Below, piece by piece: positions 6,082 to 11,942 of a stretch of 11,942 bases of DNA. The position numbers were made by a program, and so were the translations under genes. Source of the DNA: Acidobacteriaceae bacterium (GTDB lineage Bacteria; Acidobacteriota; Terriglobia; Terriglobales; Acidobacteriaceae); contig JASHVU010000053.1 of the NCBI GenBank assembly GCA_030044455.1, positions 1-11,942 of the forward strand, in the 5' to 3' direction. The notes below the pieces were generated by a model, which was given only the letters and a program-made list of their open reading frames with translations, searched no databases and had not been told where the DNA came from. Within the stretch, counting starts at the first letter, position 1, and each line of letters opens with the position of its first letter.

Positions 6082-7200
6082 ATGGCGATTCCAATATCGC
6101 AGGTTTGGACGGTTGCCACTTACGTGTGGAAACAGCGGTTGAAGGGCAACAAGCGCTACCCGCTTGTGCTCATGCTGGAGCCGTTGTTTCGCTGCAACCT
6201 GGCCTGCGCCGGGTGCGGCAAAGTGCAATATCCGCCGCATATCCTCAAGAAACAGCTTTCGCCCGAAGAGTGTTTTGCCGCAGTCGAAGAAAGCGGCGTT
6301 CCCATGGTCTCCATACCGGGCGGCGAACCGCTGCTCCATCCCCAGATCGTCGAAATCGTAAATGGCCTTATCGCGCGCAAGAAGTATATTTACCTCTGCA
6401 CCAATGCGCTCGAACTCAAGCGCCGCCTGCCCGAATTCACTCCCTCAAAGTACCTCACCTTCAGCGTTCACCTTGACGGCCAGCGCGAGCATCATGACTT
6501 CAGCGTCTGCCGCGAGGGCGGCTGGGATATCGCGGTCGAGGGCATCAAGGAAGCGGTCAAGCGCGGCTTCCGCGTCACTCCCAATTCAACCTTCTTCGAT
6601 GGCGTCGATCCGAACAGCGTGCGCGCTTACTTTGATGAAGTCATGGCCATGGGTGTCGAGGGCATCGTGCTCTCGCCCGGCTATAGCTACGATAAAGCGC
6701 CGGACCAAACTCACTTCATGGGCCGCGCCAAGGTTCGCCGTCTTTTCCGCGCCATCCTGTCCAACCGCAAAAAGAGTTGGAAGTTTAACATGTCACCGTT
6801 GTTCCTCGAATTCCTGATGGGTGACCGGCAATACGAATGCACGCCGTGGGGCTCGCCTTCGTACAGCATCTTCGGCTGGCAGAAACCCTGCTACCTGCTT
6901 CAGGACGGCTATACGGAGACCTACAAGGAGCTGATCGAAACCACAAAGTGGGAAGAGTACGGCGTTGCCAGCGGCAATCCCAAGTGCGCCAACTGCATGG
7001 TGAGCTGCGGGTACGAGCCCACCGCGGTCATCGATGGTTTCCTCAGCTTGCGTGGCTTCTGGAGCATGGTCAAAGGCAACTTCAGCGCCTACAAAGACGC
7101 ACACGCGCAGAAAGTGCTGAATGAATTCAAGCCGCAGGGTCATGCGCCGCTGATTCAGATCGGGAGCACCGATCGCGCCATGGAGGAAACCAACGCATGA
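6082..7200 (+). CDS. hpnH: adenosyl-hopene transferase, radical SAM enzyme HpnH
   Basis: Adds the 5'-deoxyadenosyl radical of SAM to hopene to form adenosylhopane, the first step of extended (C35) hopanoid synthesis. The radical SAM cluster motif C-x3-C-x2-C is Cys38-Asn-Leu-Ala-Cys42-Ala-Gly-Cys45, followed by the SAM-binding GGEP motif at residues 80-83. The N-terminus MAIPISQVWT is typical of HpnH. The C-terminal region has further cysteines at 253 (ECTPWG), 270 (KPCYLL), and 302, 305 and 309 (KCANCMVSC). These are family-like and might bind a second cluster; that is my inference. The length of 372 residues is normal. The start at 6082 is backed by AAGGA nine bases upstream. The stop codon overlaps the next start codon (ATGA), so the downstream small gene is translationally coupled. 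Confidence 0.96.
   Translation: MAIPISQVWTVATYVWKQRLKGNKRYPLVLMLEPLFRCNLACAGCGKVQYPPHILKKQLSPEECFAAVEESGVPMVSIPGGEPLLHPQIVEIVNGLIARKKYIYLCTNALELKRRLPEFTPSKYLTFSVHLDGQREHHDFSVCREGGWDIAVEGIKEAVKRGFRVTPNSTFFDGVDPNSVRAYFDEVMAMGVEGIVLSPGYSYDKAPDQTHFMGRAKVRRLFRAILSNRKKSWKFNMSPLFLEFLMGDRQYECTPWGSPSYSIFGWQKPCYLLQDGYTETYKELIETTKWEEYGVASGNPKCANCMVSCGYEPTAVIDGFLSLRGFWSMVKGNFSAYKDAHAQKVLNEFKPQGHAPLIQIGSTDRAMEETNA
7182..7186 (+). promoter_or_regulatory. strong ribosome binding site inside the end of hpnH
   Basis: GGAGG lies ten bases before the ATG at 7197, within the last codons of hpnH. It fixes the start of the 142-residue protein and supports that gene as real. Confidence 0.75.
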
Positions 7201-7625
7201 GCGCTGAAGTTCTTAAATACACGCGCGCAGAGGTTGAGGCATTCGAGGTTGTTCCGGGCTTCAAGCACGAGAATCTGGAAGGGGTGATTCCCGAGTTTGC
7301 GACGGACGACGAGATCCGTAGCGCCCTTGAAAAGGCCTTCGATTATCGCGGTGACGTCACCATCACGACGAAGTCCGGCGAAGTCATCGAAGCTTACATC
7401 TTCAACCGCTCAACCGGCGCCACGCTTGAAGATTCATTCGTGCAGTACTTCACTCCAAAGGCAGCAGAAAAGCGCAAGCTCAGCTACGCCGATGTCGCTC
7501 GTCTCGAATTCACTGGCAAAGACCGCGCCGCCGGCAAGCACTGGGAAGACTGGGTGAAGGCCTACAACGATCGCAAAGCCGCCGGCGAAAAAGGCATCGC
7601 CCTGGTACCCGAGAAGCTGGACTAG
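7197..7625 (+). CDS. unknown protein coupled to hpnH, possible Sm/SH3-like barrel
   Basis: I do not recognise a named family. The 142-residue product is soluble, with no signal peptide, membrane segment or cysteine. Residues 1-50 are helical and acidic (for example DDEIRSALEKAFDY). Residues 51-107 look like a small five-stranded barrel: RGDVTITTKSGEVIEAYIF, then a polar insertion with STGATLEDSF, then KLSYADVARLEFTGKD. The strand-turn-strand with a glycine turn followed by an 'I/V-x-x-I/L-E-F' strand recalls Sm-like or SH3-like barrels; this is a fold guess from pattern. The end (AAGKHWEDWVKAYNDRKAAGEK) is a charged helix. ATGA overlap with hpnH and a strong internal ribosome binding site suggest joint expression with HpnH, so an accessory role in adenosylhopane formation is the natural hypothesis. 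Ten bases separate it from a small membrane protein gene. Confidence 0.85.
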   Translation: MSAEVLKYTRAEVEAFEVVPGFKHENLEGVIPEFATDDEIRSALEKAFDYRGDVTITTKSGEVIEAYIFNRSTGATLEDSFVQYFTPKAAEKRKLSYADVARLEFTGKDRAAGKHWEDWVKAYNDRKAAGEKGIALVPEKLD

Positions 7626-7635
7626 CAAATCATCC

Positions 7636-7941
7636 ATGAACAGCCGCCGCTGGCAATTCGTCGGGCCGACATTTCATCCTGTGAAAAAGTGGTTGATCGG
7701 CTTCTCAGCTCTGGGCATGTGTGCTCTTGCGCTGGTTCTTGGGCTCTCAACGGGATTCCCGCACTGGCTTGAATGGGCCGGGTGCGCTTTCGTTGGTCTC
7801 TACTGGCTCGGAGGCTCGTTTTATTTACTCTGGCAGCGTGTGATCAAGGACCGCCAAGTGGTGGGTTGGCAGCTCGGCGTCTATCCTCGAGCTTGGCGGC
7901 GCTGGATTCTCGACAAATCCGACGGCCGATGCAAACGGTAG
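7636..7941 (+). CDS. small inner-membrane protein with two helices
   Basis: A 101-residue protein of no family I recognise. Two hydrophobic segments are clear: about residues 19-40 (WLIGFSALGMCALALVLGL) and 46-67 (EWAGCAFVGLYWLGGSFYLLW). The ends are basic and aromatic (MNSRRW at the start; RAWRRWILDKSDGRCKR at the end), which by the positive-inside rule puts both termini in the cytoplasm. It begins ten bases after the preceding stop codon on the same strand, consistent with an operon with hpnH, but no Shine-Dalgarno sequence is visible. It is followed by convergent genes, so it would be the last gene of this block. Function unknown; it could place the hpnH-coupled protein or a hopanoid enzyme at the membrane, which is speculation. 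Confidence 0.65.
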   Translation: MNSRRWQFVGPTFHPVKKWLIGFSALGMCALALVLGLSTGFPHWLEWAGCAFVGLYWLGGSFYLLWQRVIKDRQVVGWQLGVYPRAWRRWILDKSDGRCKR

Positions 7942-7994
7942 CCAGTCAGTCCGACATTCATTCCGGCGCGCCCGATCGAGCGATCCCTCCGGCT

Positions 7995-8543
7995 CTAGGA
8001 GTGCCTTACGATCGCCGGTGGCGTAGCGCCGGTTCGACCACCAAGCAGCCAATCCAGTGGCGCGCGAATATCCTGCTGGCGCGCTTCACCTAGCACACGG
8101 CAAATCATTTCGCCGTTCTCGTCGAGGATGATGCTGGCCGGCAACTCGTTGCCAAGCCCCAGCCGGTCGAGCGTGCCAAGATCCGCGCCCGCCCAAACCT
8201 CGAGCCCTGCGCCGTGGGCTTTCATAAACCCATCGATCTTCGCGCGCGTCGCCGCAGTGTCTGGATTTTCATCGGCTGAGATGGCCACAAAACGGACTCC
8301 CTTCGCCGAGTACTGCGTGTTCAGGCTGGTGAGCAGCGGCAACTCTTCGCGGCAAGGACCGCACCACGTGGCCCAGAAGTTTACCACGACAATGGAGCCG
8401 CGCAATTCCGCAAAGCTCTTCGTGGTTCCCGTCAAATCTTTGAACTCGAGATTGGGTGCCCGCTTGGCATCCAAAACAGACGGCAGGCACAATACGGCAA
8501 TCGCCGCAAGAACGAAAATTCTGCATTTCAACATTGCCTTCAT
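7995..8543 (-). CDS. periplasmic TlpA/ResA-like thioredoxin
   Basis: A 182-residue exported thiol-disulfide protein of the TlpA/ResA/AhpC-TSA group. An N-terminal hydrophobic segment (about residues 8-25, IFVLAAIAVLCLPSVLDA) should be a Sec signal, placing it in the periplasm. The thioredoxin fold follows with VVVNFWATW and the redox motif Cys61-Gly-Pro-Cys64, then FVAISADEN and the cis-proline loop ELPASIILDENG. Such proteins reduce or exchange disulfides, often in cytochrome c maturation or on outer-membrane clients. It lies downstream of and parallel to the beta-barrel gene with an 80-base gap, so the two may be co-transcribed. Two ATG codons (8543, 8534) are possible; I keep the first. 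It converges on the small membrane gene with 53 bases between them and no strong terminator seen there. Confidence 0.9.
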   Translation of the reverse strand: MKAMLKCRIFVLAAIAVLCLPSVLDAKRAPNLEFKDLTGTTKSFAELRGSIVVVNFWATWCGPCREELPLLTSLNTQYSAKGVRFVAISADENPDTAATRAKIDGFMKAHGAGLEVWAGADLGTLDRLGLGNELPASIILDENGEMICRVLGEARQQDIRAPLDWLLGGRTGATPPAIVRHS

Positions 8544-8623
8544 GCCTCAATGCGCGGCGACTCCTTCTTCAGACCGCCGCGCAAATATGGGTTGTTCATT
8601 TACGAATCCGCGAATGGACGCCG

Positions 8624-9709
8624 TCAGAACCGATGCGTCCAGCTTGCCAGCCACACGTATTGCGCAAAAGCCGCATCGCCATGCGTTCCGTACACTGAGT
8701 CGGGATAGCTGACGGTGCGGTCGCGGTGCACTGCTTTATATATGCCAAACGTCAGAATGTTCGATCCACGCACGTATTCGCCTCCGGGTCCCGCGGTCAC
8801 TGCAAAACCCGGTCTGCGAAATCCGTCGTTGCTGTTTGGAAAAAGGTTTTTCGCCGGCACTCCCTCATCGCGCGGACCGAAGGTTGCGCTCAGCCCCTTC
8901 ACGCGTTTGATTGGAACGTCAACTCCCGCTTCGAGAAGGTACTGGTCTGAGATCGCGTTGTAGTTGTCAAGCGGAGTGGTGGTGCTTAGAGTTGCGCTCC
9001 GCTGCACTCCATCGGTTCCACCTTGCGTCGCAATGTAGTCGCCGTCGGTATAAAAAACAAGCTGCTTGCCCACGAGTTGGTATCCCATCCATTGCATTAC
9101 CAGGCCCCAGCCGCCACCCCCGGGCTGGATCGAATAATCCACGGGCAACGTCTCTTCCTCGGCAGGCCCACTCCCGGTCGTGTTTTCATCGATGGTGTTG
9201 GTCACGTCGTCGTTGCCTGTCGGCGCCATCACTCCAAGACCAGCAGAGAAGTTGCCGCGAGGAGCATTTCCCGGATTCTTGACCCAGGTGTTGACGCCGA
9301 AAATTGTGTCGCCCAAACCGGAGGCCGCATACTTGATCGGCGAGTTCTGGCTCTTGCGCGTGGCAAACAGGAACGGCATGTCCACCTCCACGCTGATCCG
9401 CGGCGTCCACTGGTAGGTGACATTTGCCGTGATAAGGTTGATGCGGTTCTCAACCTGCGTGTGGTCTTGGGCGCGATATTCCTGGTACACGTCGCCAACA
9501 TAATGCTGATAAGAGAACTGGTGCCGTTCGCCGATGGTCAGTTGGAAGTGACCGGGCTGCAGCACGCCGCCTTGGTTGGTCGGCAATCCGCCCTGCTCAG
9601 GAGACCGCGCCAGGATGCATCCCTGCGCATGCAGAACTCCGCTGCAAAAACTCAAAATAATCGCCGCGACAAGTGTAGCCAGAACTCTGTCGGCGGCACG
9701 CGCGCTCAT
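8624..9709 (-). CDS. probable outer-membrane beta-barrel protein (transporter-like)
   Basis: The product has a clear signal peptide (MSARAADR, then a hydrophobic core LATLVAAIILSFCSGV, cleavage after LHA), followed by alternating polar and hydrophobic strands rich in Gly, Asn, Thr and aromatic residues. Examples are HFQLTIGERHQFSYQHYVGD, ANVTYQWTPRISVEVDMPFLF and YLLEAGVDVP. The last residues WLASWTHRF end in phenylalanine, the usual signal for outer-membrane insertion by BAM. The general look is that of the 'MetA-pathway of phenol degradation' or transporter-like outer-membrane family (PF13557 type), but no substrate can be named. An upstream ATG at 9760 extends the frame by 17 residues (MRIFMFCTCAGARRCAS). 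I prefer 9709 because the extension would give an unusually long region before the signal core and lies over a tandem repeat and a palindrome. It probably forms a unit with the downstream TlpA-like gene. Confidence 0.78.
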   Translation of the reverse strand: MSARAADRVLATLVAAIILSFCSGVLHAQGCILARSPEQGGLPTNQGGVLQPGHFQLTIGERHQFSYQHYVGDVYQEYRAQDHTQVENRINLITANVTYQWTPRISVEVDMPFLFATRKSQNSPIKYAASGLGDTIFGVNTWVKNPGNAPRGNFSAGLGVMAPTGNDDVTNTIDENTTGSGPAEEETLPVDYSIQPGGGGWGLVMQWMGYQLVGKQLVFYTDGDYIATQGGTDGVQRSATLSTTTPLDNYNAISDQYLLEAGVDVPIKRVKGLSATFGPRDEGVPAKNLFPNSNDGFRRPGFAVTAGPGGEYVRGSNILTFGIYKAVHRDRTVSYPDSVYGTHGDAAFAQYVWLASWTHRF

Positions 9710-9713
9710 TGAA

Positions 9714-9743
9714 GCGCACCTGCGCGCACCTGCACAAGTGCAG
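9714..9743. repeat. 10-bp tandem repeat joined to a palindrome at the beta-barrel gene start
   Basis: GCGCACCTGC occurs twice back to back (9714-9733). The second copy runs into CTGCAC-AA-GTGCAG (9730-9743), a perfect 6-bp inverted repeat. They lie between two candidate start codons (9709 and 9760) of the minus-strand gene. A site for a dimeric regulator or a 5' mRNA fold would fit. Confidence 0.55.
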
Positions 9744-9760
9744 AACATGAAGATTCGCAT

Positions 9761-10058
9761 AAGTTGTTTTGACCTCTCTTGAATTTGGGAAGGAGGAAGC
9801 AGGTTCGAGTGCGCAGAAATTTCCTTCTGCCGGCGCGGATGCCTCCACAAATCCAGCTCAGTTCATTTCTCTGCCTGAACCATGCACAAACTTTAAAGGC
9901 ACGTTGCAAATGACCGCATCGCGCAAACAACCGATTTGCCGCTGAGATAGTTGATTGAGAAGAATCTCAAGCGTGCGATTGGGAATTCTCTACAACCGCA
10001 GCGAAAATCGATCCGGCGCCCCACATCGTAAACTGATTCCTGAACCCTGATCTCTGTC
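9761..10058. other. divergent intergenic region between the beta-barrel gene and hpnA
   Basis: About 300 bases without a gene; it should hold promoters for both directions. I see no convincing -35/-10 pair for either gene. Small inverted repeats are GCAGAA/TTCTGC (9813-9818 with 9825-9830) on the beta-barrel side and TTGAGA/TCTCAA (9955-9960 with 9965-9970) on the hpnA side. GAGAGG lies on the minus strand about 12 bases before the ATG at 9760. TAAACT at 10028-10033 is a possible but weak -10 for hpnA. Confidence 0.5.
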
Positions 10059-11048
10059 ATGAAAATCTTTCTCACAGGCGCCACCGGCTTTGTCGGCCAC
10101 CACGTGGCCAAGGCTCTTGCCGCAGACGGTGCCGAGCTCCGCCTCCTCGTCCGCAAAACCAGCAACCTGAAGAATCTTGAAGGCATTGCCGGCGAAACTC
10201 ACGTCGGCGATCTCGCCGACCCCGAATCCATCCGTCCTGCCCTGGCCAACATCGACGCACTCGTTCACGTCGCCGCCGACTATCGTCTCTGGATTCCCGA
10301 TCCCGCAGCCATGTATAAGTCCAACGTTGATGGCACGCGCGAGCTGCTGCGCCTCGCGCGCGAAGCCGGCGTAAAGCGCGTCGTCTACACGTCAAGCGTT
10401 GCTACCATGCACTTCCGCACCGACGGCATCGTCATCAACGAAGACACGCCGGTTTCCCTCGCCGACATGGTGGGCCACTACAAGCGTTCAAAATTCCTAG
10501 CAGAGCAGGAAGCGATCAAAGCCGCGCAGGCTGGCCAGCAGGTCATCATTGTGAATCCAACCAGCCCCATCGGATCGAACGACGCTAAACCCACGCCCAC
10601 CGGCCGCATCTTTGTCGACTTCCTCAACCACAAATTCCCGGCCTACATGGATACCGGCCTCAACCTCGTCGACGTTTCCGAAGTCGCGCGTGCCCACGTT
10701 CTCGCGCTTACAAAAGGCACTCCCGGCCGACGATATATTCTCGGAGGAGAAAATCTCACCCTCAAGCAAATCCTCGACAAGATGTCGGCCATTACCGGTA
10801 TTCCTTCGCCTACGGTCAAGATCCCATTTGCCGTCGCGGCAACGTATGCATTTTTCGAGGAGATCATCACCGGCAAGATTCGCGGCGAAGCACCGCGCGC
10901 CACCCTCGAAGAAGTCCGCATGGGCCGCAAAAAAATGTTCGCCTCCTCCGCGCGCGCCCAACAGGAGCTTGGATTTCGTATCGCACCCGTCTATCCTGCC
11001 ATGCGTGCGGCAATCGAATGGTTCCGCGCCCACGGATATGCGCCATGA
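10059..11048 (+). CDS. hpnA: hopanoid-associated sugar epimerase/SDR HpnA
   Basis: A 329-residue extended short-chain dehydrogenase/reductase of the HpnA type, common in hopanoid clusters; its exact substrate is not settled. The NAD(P)-binding motif GATGFVG is at residues 7-13. Other family marks are HVAADYRLWIPDP (70-82), the active-site Tyr141-x3-Lys145 in GHYKRSKFLAEQE, Ser112/Ser113 in YTSSVAT, and the later NPTSPIG, KPTPTGRI, DTGLNLV and ILGGENLT blocks. The combination VAADYRLW plus GGENLTL is what separates HpnA from general NAD-dependent epimerases. It starts at ATG 10059 with no visible Shine-Dalgarno sequence. Its stop codon overlaps the next start (ATGA at 11045-11048), so it heads a coupled three-gene unit with a DUF488 gene and an HpnG-type nucleosidase gene. 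Confidence 0.93.
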   Translation: MKIFLTGATGFVGHHVAKALAADGAELRLLVRKTSNLKNLEGIAGETHVGDLADPESIRPALANIDALVHVAADYRLWIPDPAAMYKSNVDGTRELLRLAREAGVKRVVYTSSVATMHFRTDGIVINEDTPVSLADMVGHYKRSKFLAEQEAIKAAQAGQQVIIVNPTSPIGSNDAKPTPTGRIFVDFLNHKFPAYMDTGLNLVDVSEVARAHVLALTKGTPGRRYILGGENLTLKQILDKMSAITGIPSPTVKIPFAVAATYAFFEEIITGKIRGEAPRATLEEVRMGRKKMFASSARAQQELGFRIAPVYPAMRAAIEWFRAHGYAP

Positions 11049-11455
11049 CAAAGAAAATCCATCTATCGACCTTTCAAATCGGCACGCCCGCAAAGCCCGA
11101 GCAGGGCCTGCGTATCGGTGTGACGCGCCATCCGCCACGCGGCGTACCGAAAGAACGTTGGGTCGTCGACGGCTATTTCGATGTATGGCTTCCAACGGTT
11201 GCACCCGACGCAAAACTGGTGACAGAAATCCGCCACCTGCCATCGGAAAAAACATCCGAGCGCGAAAGGCTCTTCGCTCGCTATGAACGCGAACTCCTTG
11301 CCGACGCCACCGGTCGCCAGACAGTAGAGCTCATCGCGCAAATAGCGGCTCGCACGCCCGTAAGCATCGGCTGCTTCTGCGAAGTCGAATCACACTGCCA
11401 TCGTTCGCGCCTGTATAGAATCATCATGGATCACGCCCAGGCAGGGAACCAATGA
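11045..11455 (+). CDS. DUF488 family protein
   Basis: A 136-residue soluble protein of the DUF488 family, whose biochemical role is not known. The visible family marks are a first strand with TFQIGTP, the GYFDVWLPTVAPD stretch (43-55), the helix SERERLFARYEREL, and the closing motif Cys110-Phe-Cys112 ... His117-Cys118-His119-Arg120 (GCFCEVESHCHRSRL). The CxC with a HCHR motif is close to the DUF488 consensus 'LLCxE...HCHR' and could bind a metal or act on a nucleophilic substrate; that is inference. An earlier in-frame ATG at 11018 exists inside hpnA, but the one at 11045 gives the standard ATGA overlap. The following start codon also overlaps its stop (11452-11455). Being locked between hpnA and hpnG suggests it is made together with them, either by function or by simple operon capture. 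Confidence 0.87.
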   Translation: MTKKIHLSTFQIGTPAKPEQGLRIGVTRHPPRGVPKERWVVDGYFDVWLPTVAPDAKLVTEIRHLPSEKTSERERLFARYERELLADATGRQTVELIAQIAARTPVSIGCFCEVESHCHRSRLYRIIMDHAQAGNQ

Positions 11456-11942
11456 CCCGCGTCGCCATTCTCGCCGCATTTCCCGGCGAGCTTTCCTCGC
11501 TCGTCAAAGGCTGGCCGCACAGCGACCGCGCCGGAGTCCATTTCTGGGCACAGCGCAACGAGGAGGAAGAATGGATCGCCGCATGCGCCGGAGCCGGGCA
11601 GCCTGCTGTCACCCGCGCCTTCGCCGCCCTTGAAGACGGCGGCCCCATCGATCTGGTCTTCTCGATAGGCTGGGCCGGCGCACTTCGCGCCGATCTCCCC
11701 GCAGGCTCCGCCCACAATGTTGCCGGCGTCATTGACACCCGCACCGGCGAGCGCTTCCGCTGCGATGCAGAATCCGGCAATCTCTGGCTCGTCACAACCC
11801 CCCGCGTGGCCGACGAAAAAGAAAAACACCGCCTGGCTTCCACCTATAATGCCGCGCTCGTCGACATGGAAGCCGCTGCTGTCGCACGACTCGCAGCCAT
11901 GCGTGGTGTCCCGTTCTACGCCATCAAAGGCATCAGCGATTC
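11452..11942 (+). CDS. hpnG: HpnG-type nucleosidase (adenosylhopane adenine-releasing), C-terminus cut
   Basis: The reading frame opens at ATG 11452 and is still open at the window edge, giving 163 residues. It belongs to the phosphorylase/MTA-SAH nucleosidase superfamily. In E. coli MTAN the catalytic residues are Glu12, Glu174 and Asp197. Here Glu13 (FPGEL), Glu140 (VDMEAAAVA) and Asp163 (KGISD) correspond, and the Glu-Asp spacing of 23 residues is the same. The body is shorter than MTAN between the first and second sites, as expected for the HpnG branch. HpnG removes adenine from adenosylhopane to give ribosylhopane, directly after HpnH. Identity as HpnG and not a housekeeping nucleosidase rests on the hpnA context. 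AGGGA lies four bases before the start, and ATGA overlaps the DUF488 stop. The 3' end beyond the window should add some tens of residues. Confidence 0.85.
   Translation, partial: MTRVAILAAFPGELSSLVKGWPHSDRAGVHFWAQRNEEEEWIAACAGAGQPAVTRAFAALEDGGPIDLVFSIGWAGALRADLPAGSAHNVAGVIDTRTGERFRCDAESGNLWLVTTPRVADEKEKHRLASTYNAALVDMEAAAVARLAAMRGVPFYAIKGISD

Noticed and set aside
7942..7994. A bidirectional terminator between the converging genes
   Set aside because: Only weak partial pairing is visible and there is no T-run on either strand.
9023..9712. A 229-codon plus-strand frame opposite the beta-barrel gene
   Set aside because: The minus strand has a signal peptide and beta-barrel pattern with a terminal Phe; the plus frame has neither a ribosome binding site nor a recognisable fold.
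10497..11255. A 252-codon minus-strand frame across hpnA and the DUF488 gene
   Set aside because: It crosses two coupled and recognisable genes and shows no family motif.

Overview
The window is about 60% GC by eye, gene-dense, and built around a split hopanoid gene cluster of a Gram-negative-type bacterium. Signal peptides, a probable outer-membrane protein and a periplasmic thioredoxin point to two membranes. The gene set (ispH next to shc, an HpnH-type radical SAM enzyme, hpnA and an HpnG-type nucleosidase, with a GH3 glycosidase alongside), the repeat-filled spacer with CCCGTAGGG hairpins and the AGCTAGA heptamers are most like what I know from Acidobacteriota. That placement is an inference from gene content and style; no marker gene is present.

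Layout from left to right. (1) 1-144, minus: the N-terminus of an SRPBCC/AHSA1-like protein cut by the window edge. (2) 245-2431, minus: a secreted GH3 glycosidase. (3) 2432-2537: a divergent promoter region with an interrupted inverted repeat and an extended -10 box that would make ispH leaderless. (4) 2538-3566 ispH and 3692-5716 shc, both plus. (5) 5708-6081: a dense patch of hairpins, heptamer repeats and direct repeats that begins inside the end of shc. (6) 6082-7941, plus: hpnH, a translationally coupled 142-residue protein of unknown function, and a small two-helix membrane protein. (7) 7995-9709, minus: a TlpA-like thioredoxin and a probable beta-barrel protein, transcribed against the hopanoid genes. 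(8) 10059-11942, plus: hpnA, a DUF488 protein and an HpnG-type nucleosidase (cut by the edge), each overlapping the next by the four bases ATGA.

Pathway. IspH makes IPP and DMAPP, the precursors from which squalene is built elsewhere (hpnC/D/E are not here). Shc cyclises squalene to hopene. HpnH adds a 5'-deoxyadenosyl group to give adenosylhopane, and the HpnG-type nucleosidase should remove adenine to give ribosylhopane, the first committed steps to C35 extended hopanoids. HpnA is a recurrent hopanoid-cluster SDR enzyme of unclear substrate.

The least explained items are the small protein coupled to hpnH (7197-7625) with its membrane-protein neighbour, the DUF488 gene between hpnA and hpnG, and the repeat patch upstream of hpnH.
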